64,000 bases of DNA from Stenotrophobium rhamnosiphilum (GCF_003052265.1 NZ_QANS01000001.1:620001-684000); one strand, 5' to 3'; shown: positions 1-9,327, counted from the first letter of the stretch. Made by a program: numbers and translations. Notes: generated from the sequence alone by a model not told the origin.

Positions 1-1255
1 CGGGCAGTAGCGTGAGGCTGGTGAACAAGCCAATCAAAATGCCGGTGCCTGCAATCACGCCGAGTTCGGCAACACCGCGATAGCTGGTTGGAATAAAGGC
101 GTAGAAACCGACGAGTGTTGCTAGTGCGCACAGCACGAGGGCTTCACCAAACTTGCCGCCTGTTTCTGTCAGCGCGTTGTGACTGGAGAGACCACCCGCA
201 ACCAACTCGCGATAACGCATACCGAATTGCACGCCGTAGTCGATGGCGATGCCGATGTAGAGCGTGGCGAATGCAATCGAGATGAGATTGAGGCGGCCAA
301 CACCAATCACTGCAAAACCTGCGGTGAGTATCAGGCCGCTGATCAATGCGACAAGGCAAGACAACACCAGATTGAGCGAGCGCAAACCGGCGTAGAGAAA
401 ACCGGCGACGAGAATGAGCGAGGCGAGGCCGGACAGGATTGCGCCATCGAAGGCTGCATCCATTTCATCCAACCACATCGGAATTGAGCCGGTGAGGCGT
501 ACGCGCACACCGTGTGCGGCGTCGAGTTGCAGGCTGGCAATCGTGCTGCGAACTTTGAGTACGGCTGCGCGATCTTCGATTTTGTCGCTCGGCTTGATCA
601 TCAAGAAGCGTTTGCCGCCAGACAGGTCCACTGGCATCACCAAGGATTGCCAGGACAGGGGCAGGTTTTGGCCTGCGTCTGCAGCGTTGACGGTTTTAGA
701 GATCGGATCGGTGATTGTTGATAGTTCAAATGGTAGCGATGCGCCCGGCTGCGTCATCGCTTGCTGCAGCAAGCCAAACAAGCCAGCGAGACTTGGGTCT
801 GCAGTGAGGCGACCCAAGAAGGGCTGTGCGGTTTCGAGCGCAGTGCTTAGACCATCAAGTTGTTCAGCGTCGAGGTACAGCAGCGCGTTGCGCTCGAAAA
901 ACTCACCGCTGCCAAGTGAGAAAACTTTTGCGAACTCAGGCTGTGCGGCGAGCGTGGCACTAAGGCGTTGTAGCGCGTCGTCGGCTTGTTCTGGCGCTGC
1001 CTCAATAACGGCAACGATTGTCTTATCGGAATCAGGAAATGCCTTGCTATAGGCCGCTTCGGCTTTGCGCCAAGGCAGATCGGGTGAGAGCAGGGATGAA
1101 GGATCCGCATCAACTTGCAGATGCGTTGCCGCATACCAACCGGCCCCACCAGTCAGCACTGCGAAAGCGATGACGACGGCCCCCGCGTTGCGCTGAACAG
1201 CGAGCGTCCAGGCGGTGAGGACGCGGGTGACAATGGCGGCTGTGTGCGAGCTCAT
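1..1255 (-). CDS. MMPL/RND-type exporter, HpnN-like (C-terminal end outside window)
   Basis: This is an open frame with no stop before the window edge; 418 residues are visible from the ATG at 1255. A first membrane segment (about residues 25-42) is followed by a large periplasmic domain that begins with a HLQVDADPSSLL-type stretch. A block of membrane helices follows (about 275-418), including the conserved IAIDYGVQFGMRYRE and the ETGGKFGEALVLCALATLVGF stretch. This layout is that of MMPL-superfamily exporters, and the wording resembles HpnN, which moves hopanoids to the outer membrane; the hopanoid role is inferred only. The protein should be about twice the visible length. No strong ribosome binding site is seen. 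It lies 107 bp downstream of clpB on the same strand, separated from it by a hairpin, so it is probably a separate unit. Confidence 0.8.
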   Translation of the reverse strand, partial: MSSHTAAIVTRVLTAWTLAVQRNAGAVVIAFAVLTGGAGWYAATHLQVDADPSSLLSPDLPWRKAEAAYSKAFPDSDKTIVAVIEAAPEQADDALQRLSATLAAQPEFAKVFSLGSGEFFERNALLYLDAEQLDGLSTALETAQPFLGRLTADPSLAGLFGLLQQAMTQPGASLPFELSTITDPISKTVNAADAGQNLPLSWQSLVMPVDLSGGKRFLMIKPSDKIEDRAAVLKVRSTIASLQLDAAHGVRVRLTGSIPMWLDEMDAAFDGAILSGLASLILVAGFLYAGLRSLNLVLSCLVALISGLILTAGFAVIGVGRLNLISIAFATLYIGIAIDYGVQFGMRYRELVAGGLSSHNALTETGGKFGEALVLCALATLVGFYAFIPTSYRGVAELGVIAGTGILIGLFTSLTLLP

Positions 1256-1329
1256 GGGCGGGCGGTTCGAAAGAATGCCGCGCATTCTAAAGGACTGCGC
1301 CCGGGCTGGGGCTTTAGGGGCACTTTTAC

Positions 1330-1354
1330 CCCCTCCCACCGTTTGTGGGAGGGG
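1330..1354 (-). terminator. Hairpin after clpB
   Basis: A perfect 10-bp inverted repeat CCCCTCCCAC / GTGGGAGGGG with a 5-nt loop lies 8 bp past the clpB stop. No proper T-run follows on either strand, so it is a stable hairpin that may end or stabilise the clpB transcript rather than a textbook terminator. Confidence 0.5.
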
Positions 1355-1362
1355 ATTAAGGC

Positions 1363-3960
1363 TTAGTTTTTACGCTTAAATTGCAACAGCCCATCCACAG
1401 CTTCAACCAGCACGTGATCGCCATTGGCGAACTGGCCATCGAGCACGCTGCGGGCGAGTGGGTTCTCGACCAAGGTCTGCACCGAGCGCTTGAGTGGGCG
1501 CGCCCCGTAGACCGGATCAAAGCCCGCTTCCGCAAGCAGATCCAATGCCGCTTCGCTGAACTCGATACCAATGCCGCGCTCGGCCAAACGTTTGACCACA
1601 CGCTGCACTTGAATCGCGGCGATGCTGCGAATCTGCGCGCTGCCGAGTGGATGGAACACCACGGCTTCGTCGATGCGATTGATGAACTCGGGGCGGAAGT
1701 GACTGCCGACAATGCCCATCACCGCTTCTTTGATCGCCGCATAATCGCCGCGCGTGGTTTGGTTGCTCATCATTTCTTGAATGACTTGCGAGCCGAGATT
1801 GGAGGTCATCACCACAACGGTGTTACGGAAGTCGACAGTGCGGCCTTGGCCGTCGGTGAGACGACCATCGTCCAGCACTTGAAGCAGTACGTTGAAGACA
1901 TCGTGATGCGCCTTCTCGACTTCATCTAGCAGGATCACGGAGTAGGGGCGACGACGCACAGCTTCAGTGAGCATGCCGCCTTCTTCATAACCGACATAGC
2001 CCGGCGGCGCGCCGATCAAGCGCGCAACGCTGTGGCGCTCCATGAACTCGCTCATGTCGATGCGCACCATCGCGTCCTCGGTATCGAACATGAAGTTCGC
2101 CAAGGCTTTGCACAACTCGGTTTTACCAACGCCGGTAGGGCCGAGGAACATAAAGGAACCAATCGGGCGATTGGGATCGCTCAAGCCTGCGCGCGAGCGA
2201 CGGATGGCATTTGACACCGCAATAACGGCTTCGTCTTGACCGATGACGCGCGTATGCAGCGCATCTTCCATGCGCAGCAATTTATCGCGTTCGCCTTCGA
2301 GGAGTTTGCTGACGGGGATGCCGGTCCAGCGTGCAACAACGTCGGCAATTTCTTCGTCGCCCACGCTGGTGCGCAGCAACTCGAATTTCTTCGGCGCGCT
2401 GCCGGTAGCACTGGCCGCAGCTAAGCGCTTTTCCAGCTCTGGAATTTTTCCGTACTGCAATTCAGCCGCGCGCTGCAGATCACCAGCACGACGTGCGGTG
2501 TCCATGTCCATGCGTGCGCGCTCAAGTTCTTCTTTGGCGCCTGCGTTGCCAGCAACAGACGCTTTCTCGGCTTTCCATTTTTCTTCGAGATCGGAGGCTT
2601 CGCGTTCAAGTTTCTTGATGTCTTCTTCAAGCGCAGCGAGTGAACGCTTGGCGCCGTCGTCATCTTCTTTCTTCAGCGCTTCGCGCTCGATCTTGAGCTG
2701 AATCAGGCGACGGTCGAGACGATCCAGCACTTCCGGCTTGGAGTCGATCTCAATGCGAATGCGTGATGCGGCTTCATCTATCAAGTCGATAGCCTTGTCC
2801 GGCAGATTGCGATCGGTGATGTAGCGATGCGACAGCTTTGCAGCAGCGATCAAGGCGCCGTCGGTTATGTCGACCTTGTGATGAACTTCGTAACGTTCCT
2901 TGAGGCCACGCAAAATCGCGATGGTGTCTTCCACGCTTGGTTCGCCCACGAGCACTTTCTGGAAGCGACGTTCCAGCGCAGCATCTTTCTCGATGTATTT
3001 TCGGTATTCGTCCAGCGTCGTCGCGCCCACGCAATGCAGTTCACCGCGTGCGAGCGCGGGCTTGAGCATATTGCCCGCATCCATTGCGCCTTCGGCTTTG
3101 CCTGCGCCGACCAGCGTGTGGATTTCGTCAATGAACAGAATGACCTTGCCTTCCTGCTTGGCCAGGTCGCTGAGCACGGCTTTCAAGCGCTCTTCAAACT
3201 CGCCACGGAATTTGGCGCCTGCGATGAGGCTACCCAGATCAAGCGTGAGTACGCGTTTGTTCTTCAGCGACTCGGGCACTTCGCTATTAATGATGCGCTG
3301 TGCAAGGCCTTCGACGATGGCGGTTTTACCCACGCCCGGTTCGCCGATCAACACCGGATTGTTCTTGGTGCGGCGACTCAGCACTTGAATGACGCGGCGG
3401 ATTTCTTCGTCGCGACCAATCACGGGATCGAGCTTGCCCGAAGCAGCACGTGCTGTGAGATCGATGGTGTATTTGTCGAGTGACTGACGCTGATCTTCTG
3501 CGCCAGCAGAGTCCGCTTTCTGACCGCCGCGGACTTGATTGATAGCTTCTTCCAGCATTGGCTTGCGTGCGCCAGCGGCTTTCAGCGCTTCGCCCACGCC
3601 GGTTTTGTCGTCGAGTGCGGCTAGCACGAACAACTCAGTCGTCGTGAACTGATCGCCTCGCTGTTGTGCAGCTTTTTCAGCCAGATTGAGCAAGCGACCT
3701 AAATCGCCGCCGACATTGATCTGACCGTTGTTGTCGCCCAAGCGGGGTTGGCGCTCAAGCACCTGCGTTAGCTTGCTGCGCAGCAAGTCCACTTTAACGC
3801 CCGCATTCTGTAGCAAGGGCAGGGTGGAGCCATCGCCCTGATCCAGCAGTGCCTGCATCAAATGCACCGGCTCAATCGCTGGATTATCGCGGCCCACGGC
3901 GAGGCTCTGCGCTTCTGACAGCGCTTGCTGAAAACGACTCGTGAGTTTGTCCATACGCAT
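1363..3960 (-). CDS. clpB: ATP-dependent disaggregase ClpB
   Basis: An 865-residue Hsp100 disaggregase, close to the usual length of about 857. It has the double Clp-N domain (about 1-145), first AAA+ module with Walker A GEPGVGKT (about 200), Walker [10 protein letters not shown], the long coiled-coil middle domain (about 400-520), and second AAA+ module with GPTGVGKT (about 600) and the GYVGYEEGG pore loop. It works with DnaK/DnaJ to extract polypeptides from aggregates in the cytoplasm. The frame extends seven codons further upstream, but family members begin MRMDKLTS, so the start at 3960 is preferred. A sigma-32-like promoter lies just upstream, as expected for a heat-shock gene. It is transcribed divergently from the VWA lipoprotein gene. 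Confidence 0.98.
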   Translation of the reverse strand: MRMDKLTSRFQQALSEAQSLAVGRDNPAIEPVHLMQALLDQGDGSTLPLLQNAGVKVDLLRSKLTQVLERQPRLGDNNGQINVGGDLGRLLNLAEKAAQQRGDQFTTTELFVLAALDDKTGVGEALKAAGARKPMLEEAINQVRGGQKADSAGAEDQRQSLDKYTIDLTARAASGKLDPVIGRDEEIRRVIQVLSRRTKNNPVLIGEPGVGKTAIVEGLAQRIINSEVPESLKNKRVLTLDLGSLIAGAKFRGEFEERLKAVLSDLAKQEGKVILFIDEIHTLVGAGKAEGAMDAGNMLKPALARGELHCVGATTLDEYRKYIEKDAALERRFQKVLVGEPSVEDTIAILRGLKERYEVHHKVDITDGALIAAAKLSHRYITDRNLPDKAIDLIDEAASRIRIEIDSKPEVLDRLDRRLIQLKIEREALKKEDDDGAKRSLAALEEDIKKLEREASDLEEKWKAEKASVAGNAGAKEELERARMDMDTARRAGDLQRAAELQYGKIPELEKRLAAASATGSAPKKFELLRTSVGDEEIADVVARWTGIPVSKLLEGERDKLLRMEDALHTRVIGQDEAVIAVSNAIRRSRAGLSDPNRPIGSFMFLGPTGVGKTELCKALANFMFDTEDAMVRIDMSEFMERHSVARLIGAPPGYVGYEEGGMLTEAVRRRPYSVILLDEVEKAHHDVFNVLLQVLDDGRLTDGQGRTVDFRNTVVVMTSNLGSQVIQEMMSNQTTRGDYAAIKEAVMGIVGSHFRPEFINRIDEAVVFHPLGSAQIRSIAAIQVQRVVKRLAERGIGIEFSEAALDLLAEAGFDPVYGARPLKRSVQTLVENPLARSVLDGQFANGDHVLVEAVDGLLQFKRKN

Positions 3961-3992
3961 AAAAGTCATCCAATCCGTCAATCTTGATGCTT

Positions 3993-4023
3993 ATAAAGTG
4001 CGGCTGGTGGCCAGAATTTCAAG
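3993..4023 (-). promoter_or_regulatory. Putative sigma-32 promoter of clpB
   Basis: Read toward clpB, a -35 CTTGAAA (4017-4023) is followed after 13 bp by CCGCACTTTAT (3993-4003), resembling the sigma-32 pattern CTTGAAA-N13-17-CCCCATNT. Its position 33 bp before the chosen clpB start fits. The -10 element is only a partial match. Confidence 0.45.
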
Positions 4024-4124
4024 TCGGTTCAGGCGCCAAAGCCGCCGCCAAAATATATTTCCAACAACTTAACCCCATTCGGCCGCGAGCGCCGTTTATG
4101 GATAGACCAACCCCGGAGCTATCC

Positions 4125-5912
4125 ATGAAGAACCCTCAAAACCTGCCTCGTTTCCGCCTGACCTTAATGGCCGCTGCCATTGTTTTTGCTGCCGCCTGTG
4201 GCACCACCGCGCCGACTTCCAAGGAAGATTCGGCGACTGTTGTGCCTAAACCTGCGCCGCCGCCAGTGACCAATGTGGTCGTGGAAAGCGAAATCAAGAA
4301 TGAACCGCAGTTTGCGCCATCACTGTTGGCTGGCGCACAAGACGCGGTGATGCAGCGAGAGCGTCGCGACTATGCAGCCAAGGCCGCTGCGCCATCGATG
4401 GCGATGGGCATGATGACGCGTGAGGCCTATGTGATGCCGATGCCTCAGCCGCAGGATCGCGAGGCTTATGCGCATTTGAGCGATAACCCCATCCATCGCG
4501 CAGCCGAGCAACCGGTGTCGACGTTTAGCATTGATGTGGATACGGGCAGCTACGCGAATGTTCGCCGCTTCTTGAATGAAGGTCGTTTGCCGCCAACGGA
4601 TGCCGTGCGTGTTGAAGAGTTGATCAATTACTTCGATCTGGCAGGCGCAGCGCCGAACAACCGCGAAACACCGTTCTCAGTGCAGACCGAATTGGCTCCA
4701 ACACCATGGAATACCAAAACCAAACTGCTGCGCGTTGGTATCAAAGGGTATCTGCCGCAGGGCCCGTTGCCCCCATCTAACTTGGTGTTCCTGGTCGATG
4801 TTTCTGGCTCGATGCAAGACAGCAACAAACTTCCGCTGGTGAAATCCGCGCTGAAGTTGCTGACGCGTCAGCTCAAAGCAAATGACCGCATCAGCCTTGT
4901 GACCTACGCGGGCAATACCGCTGTGGTGCTGGAGCCAACCTCTGGCGATCAGAAATCCACCATCGAGCAAGCAATTGATCGTCTCGATGCCGGTGGTTCT
5001 ACCAATGGTGCTGGCGGCATTCAGCTGGCTTACCAGCAGGCTGAAAAAGCATTTATCAAAAATGGTAACAACCGCATTCTGCTGGCGACCGACGGCGACT
5101 TTAATGTCGGTGTTACGCGCTTTGAATCGTTGATCGACATGGTCAAAGAAAAACGGAAGACTGGTGTTGCGCTCACGACGCTGGGCTTTGGCACAGGCAA
5201 CTACAACGATCAGTTGATGGAGCAGGTGGCGGATGCAGGTGATGGCAACTACAGCTATATCGACAGTCTGCAAGAAGCGCAGAAAGTGTTAGTGGCGCAG
5301 AGCGCTGCAACGCTGTTGACGATTGCCAAGGACGTGAAGATTCAAGTCGAGTTCAATCCTGCGCAGGTTTCTGAATATCGTTTGATTGGCTACGAAAACC
5401 GCGCGCTGAAGCGTGAAGACTTCAACAACGACAAGGTCGATGCTGGTGAAATTGGCGCAGGCCATGCAGTGACAGCGCTTTACGAAATCTTGTTGAGCGG
5501 CGAAGGCGGCGACAGCGTTGATCCTCTGCGCTATAGCAAGAAGTCCAGCTTTGCAGCGCCGGGTGTTGGTCAGTCTGGTGAAGTCGCATTTGTGCGCCTG
5601 CGTTACAAGCGCCCGAATGAATCGACCAGCCGTTTGATCGAAGAGCCGGTGCGTCGCGAACAAGCGCGCAACAGTATCGCAGCGGCAAGTGAGTCACTGC
5701 GCCTTGGTGCTGCGGTTGCAGCCTTTGGCCAAAAGCTCAAAGGCGGCACGTACACCGGCAACTACGGCTATAACGAAATTGCGACCTTGGCCAAAGGCGC
5801 GCAGGCCGTTGATAACAGCAACTCTGTTGGTGAATTCGTGCGCTTGGTCGGTTTGGCGCAGAGCCTGAGTGCGCAGGTGAGCGTTGCGCCAACACCGCAA
5901 ATGATCGAGTGA
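4125..5912 (+). CDS. VWA-domain lipoprotein, YfbK-like
   Basis: A 595-residue exported protein. The frame is open further upstream, but the ATG at 4125 follows CCGGAG and gives a lipoprotein signal (hydrophobic stretch 12-24, Cys25). After a disordered Pro/Ala region comes the von Willebrand N-terminal domain (FSIDVDTGSYANVRRFL, about residue 130). A VWA domain follows with a complete MIDAS DVSGS at 225-229 and TNGAGGI, then a C-terminal DUF3520-type domain. Such proteins are periplasm-facing lipoproteins of unproven function, with metal-dependent ligand binding implied by MIDAS. It sits directly before an ECF sigma and an anti-sigma-like gene in the same orientation, so it may be part of that signalling unit. 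Confidence 0.88.
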   Translation: MKNPQNLPRFRLTLMAAAIVFAAACGTTAPTSKEDSATVVPKPAPPPVTNVVVESEIKNEPQFAPSLLAGAQDAVMQRERRDYAAKAAAPSMAMGMMTREAYVMPMPQPQDREAYAHLSDNPIHRAAEQPVSTFSIDVDTGSYANVRRFLNEGRLPPTDAVRVEELINYFDLAGAAPNNRETPFSVQTELAPTPWNTKTKLLRVGIKGYLPQGPLPPSNLVFLVDVSGSMQDSNKLPLVKSALKLLTRQLKANDRISLVTYAGNTAVVLEPTSGDQKSTIEQAIDRLDAGGSTNGAGGIQLAYQQAEKAFIKNGNNRILLATDGDFNVGVTRFESLIDMVKEKRKTGVALTTLGFGTGNYNDQLMEQVADAGDGNYSYIDSLQEAQKVLVAQSAATLLTIAKDVKIQVEFNPAQVSEYRLIGYENRALKREDFNNDKVDAGEIGAGHAVTALYEILLSGEGGDSVDPLRYSKKSSFAAPGVGQSGEVAFVRLRYKRPNESTSRLIEEPVRREQARNSIAAASESLRLGAAVAAFGQKLKGGTYTGNYGYNEIATLAKGAQAVDNSNSVGEFVRLVGLAQSLSAQVSVAPTPQMIE

Positions 5913-5967
5913 GCTAAAAGTATTTAGGAATATATGTGTTGCAGGCTCTAGCCGTAAGCTGCAGAGT

Positions 5968-6006
5968 TGTGGATCATCGGGGAATGTCTGTCCCCGATGA
6001 TCCACA
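5968..6006. promoter_or_regulatory. 16-bp perfect inverted repeat enclosing the ECF sigma start codon
   Basis: TGTGGATCATCGGGGA (5968-5983) is repeated exactly in reverse complement at 5991-6006, with the 7-nt loop ATGTCTG between. The loop begins with the proposed sigma-factor ATG (5984), and the GGGGA ribosome-binding sequence lies in the 5' arm. In RNA this would hide the ribosome binding site and present the start codon in a loop. It could equally be a dyad operator on DNA. It is seen directly; the function is inferred. Confidence 0.7.
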
Positions 6007-6541
6007 CACTGACGAAAGCTTGATGCTGCGATACGCAGCAGGCGAGGCGTCTGCGTTCGCGACTTTGTATGCGCGACACAAGGATGGTGTTTGGCGTTAT
6101 CTGTTGCGTGGCTGTCGCAACGAAGCGCTCGCTGCAGAGTTGTCGCAAGAGGTTTGGGCCAGCGTGATCAAGGTGCGCAACATCTATGAGCCGCGCGCGC
6201 GTTTTGCTACTTGGCTTTATCGTCTGGCGCACAATCGTTTGGTGGATCACTGGCGCGCTGAGCGTCCGCAAGAAGAGTTGGATGTTGCTGCCGAAGTGGC
6301 TGCGCCGGAACATCACACGCCCGCAGCTCGTGCGACGCAAGCCGAGCAGGGCAGTCGCTTGATGCAAGCGCTGGATGCTTTGTCGATTGAGCAGCGCGAA
6401 GCATTTTTATTGCAGGCCGAAGGTGGCTTGTCGCTGGAAGAAATTGCTAGCACTCAAGGTGTAGGTCGCGAAACCGTTAAGTCGCGCTTGCGTTATGCGC
6501 TCGCCAAACTCAGAGGAGAACTTGCTGATGTCTGGCCCTGA
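5984..6541 (+). CDS. ECF-type RNA polymerase sigma factor
   Basis: A 185-residue sigma-70-family protein. Region 2 is at about 15-85 (LYARHKDGVWRYLLR, then FATWLYRLAHNRLVDHWR). Region 4 is at about 130-180 (SIEQREAFLLQAEGG, helix-turn-helix LEEIASTQGVGRETVKSRL). Regions 1 and 3 are absent, as in ECF sigmas. The start at 5984 sits in the loop of a strong inverted repeat. An internal ATG at 6023 (MLRYAAGE) is an alternative that would leave the hairpin as pure leader. The gene overlaps the next one by 14 bp, which suggests translational coupling with its likely antagonist. The direct neighbour upstream is a VWA lipoprotein gene ending 71 bp earlier. Confidence 0.9.
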   Translation: MSVPDDPHTDESLMLRYAAGEASAFATLYARHKDGVWRYLLRGCRNEALAAELSQEVWASVIKVRNIYEPRARFATWLYRLAHNRLVDHWRAERPQEELDVAAEVAAPEHHTPAARATQAEQGSRLMQALDALSIEQREAFLLQAEGGLSLEEIASTQGVGRETVKSRLRYALAKLRGELADVWP

Positions 6542-7538
6542 ACAAACCCCGCAAAAACCCGACGATCGCGAGCTGGAAGATTTTCTCGCCGGTCGCGGCA
6601 AGGTGCGCGAGGTGTATCGCGCCAACGCACAAGAACAATCGCCTACGGCTGTGGACGAAGCCATTCTGCGGATGAGTGAACAAGCGCTTGCAGCGCCTGT
6701 TGTTGTTGTTGCCAAAAAACCACGTGCGTTGCGGCCTTGGAACACTTCACTCGCTGCAGCGGCGGTGTTGGTGCTGTCCTTGGGCGTGTTTCTGCAAGTG
6801 CGCCAGGATCCTGTTGCTGAGCGCGCTGTTTTTGCGCCAGCTGCCAATGAAGCGACGCAAGATCTTGCTGCTGCTCAGCCAGAACTTGCTCCGACGCAAG
6901 CACAACCGCAGTCGCCAGCCGCAACCCAAATGGCGCAGGCACGTGCCAAAGCGGATCAAGCACAGCGGCAAAGAAGTGAGATGAAGAGTGAGATGAAAAA
7001 AGAAATGGCAGCAGCCAGTGCTGCCATCGCGATGGCTGCGCCTGCAGCAGAACCGATAATCGCCGCAGCGCCGGAGGTTCAAGCAGATGTGGCGCCGCCA
7101 TCAAGACGTGATGCGGAGTTGGCATCAAAGTCATCAGCAGAATCCGAAGCGCAAAATTTCGTACTGCAAGATGCAGCGCCAGCTAAACCTGCGCCTGCAC
7201 CAGCGCCACCTCCGATGGCGATGTCCAAGGCTGTGCGATCCGCGCCAGAAGGGCGCATGGCAGCGGCGGGGGCATCCATTGCGCCAGCGACTGCAGAGAC
7301 GCAAATCGATCACTGGCTGCAAAGCTGTTCCAGCGATTTGGCGCTGAGCCGCGACGATAGCGGCATGTTCAAAACGCCGCAGCAGTGGCATGGCTTATCT
7401 GTGATCGGCTTGAGTGATGGCGCGCTGATCTTTGCGCCCGGTGTGTCACGAGAAGCAATTCTTGCTCAGCACGGCAAGGCGGAATGCCTCAGCGCTCCTC
7501 AAAAAGACCAGGGATTGCGCCTGCGTTGCGGCTGCTAA
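6528..7538 (+). CDS. Membrane anti-sigma-like protein
   Basis: A 336-residue protein starting at an ATG behind AGAGGAGAA, 14 bp inside the end of the sigma gene. Residues 1-70 are polar and could contact the sigma factor. One membrane segment (about 74-91, LAAAAVLVLSLGVFLQV) follows. Then comes a long Ala/Gln/Pro/Lys-rich periplasmic linker and a compact C-terminal domain (about 250-336, beginning QIDHWLQSCSSDLALSRDD and ending LRCGC). I recognise no zinc-binding HxxxCxxC anti-sigma motif, so the anti-sigma assignment rests on gene order, overlap and membrane topology. The C-terminal domain could be the signal sensor. Confidence 0.65.
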   Translation: MSGPEQTPQKPDDRELEDFLAGRGKVREVYRANAQEQSPTAVDEAILRMSEQALAAPVVVVAKKPRALRPWNTSLAAAAVLVLSLGVFLQVRQDPVAERAVFAPAANEATQDLAAAQPELAPTQAQPQSPAATQMAQARAKADQAQRQRSEMKSEMKKEMAAASAAIAMAAPAAEPIIAAAPEVQADVAPPSRRDAELASKSSAESEAQNFVLQDAAPAKPAPAPAPPPMAMSKAVRSAPEGRMAAAGASIAPATAETQIDHWLQSCSSDLALSRDDSGMFKTPQQWHGLSVIGLSDGALIFAPGVSREAILAQHGKAECLSAPQKDQGLRLRCGC

Positions 7539-7775
7539 TCGGGGCTCATTTCCCCGCGTTCGGCCGCACGCTTTGGATTTCCGGAGTATTGTTCGCTGGT
7601 CAAAAAATGACCGGCAAGCTTTTGGGGCTCGATTTAATGGTCCATCGAAACTTGCCTTGTTTGAAGTTTGAGTATAGTTTTCACATTAGTTAAATATTTA
7701 TCACATACCATGCTACTGAAGATGGCCTTGCGGGAGGCGTTAAAAACCCGCTGAATTTTGAAGTGAGAAGGAGTT

Positions 7776-8360
7776 ATGGAGAGCATTCCTGCAATTCTGA
7801 AACTCGATGCCGGTGGTCTACCGGTTTCCTGGATCCGCTGGCAAACAGCGGTCACTCTTTACAGCCGCGAGCGTGTTCGCTGGGTGGCGGGTGAAGGGCG
7901 CTTTACGATCTACGGCGGCATTTGTGCTCGCACGGGTGAACGCAGCTCTATCGAAATCGGCTCGATCATCGCCGTCGCTGACAAATCCAAACGGTATGAA
8001 CGCAGCACGCCGCTGCTGACCAATCGCACGCTGTTCCAGCGCGATCGCAATCTCTGCCTCTATTGCGGCTCATCGTTCCCGATCTCACAGCTGACGCGTG
8101 ACCATGTGTATCCCGCTTCGCGCGGTGGCCAGAGCGTTTGGGAAAACTGCGTGAGTGCCTGTCGCGAATGCAATCAACGCAAGGACGATCGCACGCCAGA
8201 AGAATCCGGCATGAAACTCTTGGCGGTGCCGTACACGCCCAATCTTGCGGAATATCTGATTTTGCAGAACCGTCGCATCCTCGCTGACCAAATGGAATTT
8301 TTGCAGGCGTATGCACGTAAGCACCCCAAACAGGGGCGCGCCAGACTGCGTTCGGCTTAG
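7776..8360 (+). CDS. HNH endonuclease family protein
   Basis: A 194-residue protein beginning after AAGGAG. The C-terminal half has a canonical HNH/McrA-like zinc finger: CLYCG (about 94-98), the catalytic RDHVYPASRGG (about 108-118), WENCVSACRECNQRK with the second Cys pair, and the DRTPEE tail. The N-terminal 80 residues (ARTGERSSIEIGSIIAVADK) are not a domain I know. Single-gene HNH proteins of this type are common housekeeping-like genes with unproven substrates, possibly in DNA repair. No methylase or phage packaging gene is near, so restriction or phage roles are not supported. The 237 bp upstream hold an AT-rich promoter-like stretch and no gene. Confidence 0.88.
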   Translation: MESIPAILKLDAGGLPVSWIRWQTAVTLYSRERVRWVAGEGRFTIYGGICARTGERSSIEIGSIIAVADKSKRYERSTPLLTNRTLFQRDRNLCLYCGSSFPISQLTRDHVYPASRGGQSVWENCVSACRECNQRKDDRTPEESGMKLLAVPYTPNLAEYLILQNRRILADQMEFLQAYARKHPKQGRARLRSA

Positions 8361-8375
8361 GCAAAAAAACTCCTA

Positions 8376-8405
8376 GGTAGCAGCCGTTTTTACACGGCTT
8401 CTACC
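8376..8405 (+). terminator. Hairpin downstream of HNH gene
   Basis: GGTAGCAGCCGT and ACGGCTTCTACC form a 12-bp stem with one mismatch and a 6-nt loop, 15 bp after the HNH stop. There is no T-run afterward, so termination is probable but not textbook. Confidence 0.45.
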
Positions 8406-8477
8406 TGTGTATAGAATCGTTGTTGCTTCAACTATTAAAACTACGATTCAACGCTAAATCTTGGGAGTGGGTCTTCG

Positions 8478-9290
8478 ATGTTTATCAAACTGAGCAATGC
8501 GATTGCTTTGGCTGTGGCCATTGCACTAGCGGGTGGCTGTGCCACCAACGATGGTTACCATAAAGCGTTTGCGGCTGAGTCTGCGATCAAGGGCAACCAT
8601 CAAACTTTTGCAGCGCCTCTAGATCAAACTTTCCGTGCAGTAAAAATAACGCTGATTCGTCAGGGTTTCACGATGGAAAGCGCGGATCCCAGTTCCGGCT
8701 TGATCAAAGCGACCCGCAATTTTCAGGATCCTGTGGAAAAAGACGTGTCGTACAACATCGTCGCCACGGCTGATGTGAACGCAGAAGACGAGAACAGCAT
8801 CGTGACCATCGCCGCGAGCCAGCAGACTATTCTGCATCGCGAATGGCACACCTGGTGGAAGTTGCTCTGGATTATTCCGATCTTCCCTACGGGTACGGAG
8901 TATCAGACTGTTGTGACGAAAGAGGGCAACGTCACCGATGCTGCCTTCTATAAGGATTTCTTTGCTTCTGTAAGCACGGCAGTGGATGCGAGTATTGCTG
9001 CGGCAAAGGCCAAGGCCTTGAAGCTTGCTGCGGAGAAGGCAGAAGCCGATGCGGCCGCCGCCGCAGCTGTTAAAGCAGCAGCAGAAGCAAAAGCAGTTGC
9101 AGAGGCAGCAGCTAAGGCAGCAGCAGAATCCGCAGCAGAATCCGCAGCAGAGCCAGTGGCTCCCACAAGTGATGCAACGCAGCCTGTAGCGCCTGTAGTT
9201 GAAGGCGTCAGTGCTTCACCCGTTGTGACACCGGCGCAAGTTGATTCGACCCCGGCAGCGAGTGCTCCTGCTCCTGCGGCAGCACCCTAA
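8478..9290 (+). CDS. Lipoprotein with Ala-rich helical tail
   Basis: A 270-residue lipoprotein of unknown function. The signal peptide ends in LAGGC (Cys21). Residues 30-155 form a small globular domain (LDQTFRAVKITLIRQGFTMESADPSSG, then the Trp-rich WHTWWKLLWIIPIFPTGTEYQ), a pattern seen in outer-membrane-associated lipoproteins. The rest is a long Ala/Lys/Glu-rich segment like a coiled rod (about 175-225) ending in a Pro/Ala/Val-rich tail. Within it a 12-bp unit GCAGCAGAATCC is tandemly repeated (about 9118-9145), encoding AAES repeats that may vary in number. It has a strong hairpin behind it and is probably monocistronic. Confidence 0.7.
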   Translation: MFIKLSNAIALAVAIALAGGCATNDGYHKAFAAESAIKGNHQTFAAPLDQTFRAVKITLIRQGFTMESADPSSGLIKATRNFQDPVEKDVSYNIVATADVNAEDENSIVTIAASQQTILHREWHTWWKLLWIIPIFPTGTEYQTVVTKEGNVTDAAFYKDFFASVSTAVDASIAAAKAKALKLAAEKAEADAAAAAAVKAAAEAKAVAEAAAKAAAESAAESAAEPVAPTSDATQPVAPVVEGVSASPVVTPAQVDSTPAASAPAPAAAP

Positions 9291-9296
9291 ATCAAT

Positions 9297-9327
9297 CGGA
9301 GGCTGTTTCTGATCGAAACAGCCTCCG
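9297..9327 (+). terminator. Intrinsic terminator between convergent genes
   Basis: The 13-bp perfect stem CGGAGGCTGTTTC / GAAACAGCCTCCG with loop TGATC starts 7 bp after the lipoprotein stop and is followed by GTTTATT. It separates that gene from the convergent glycosyltransferase gene. Confidence 0.75.
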
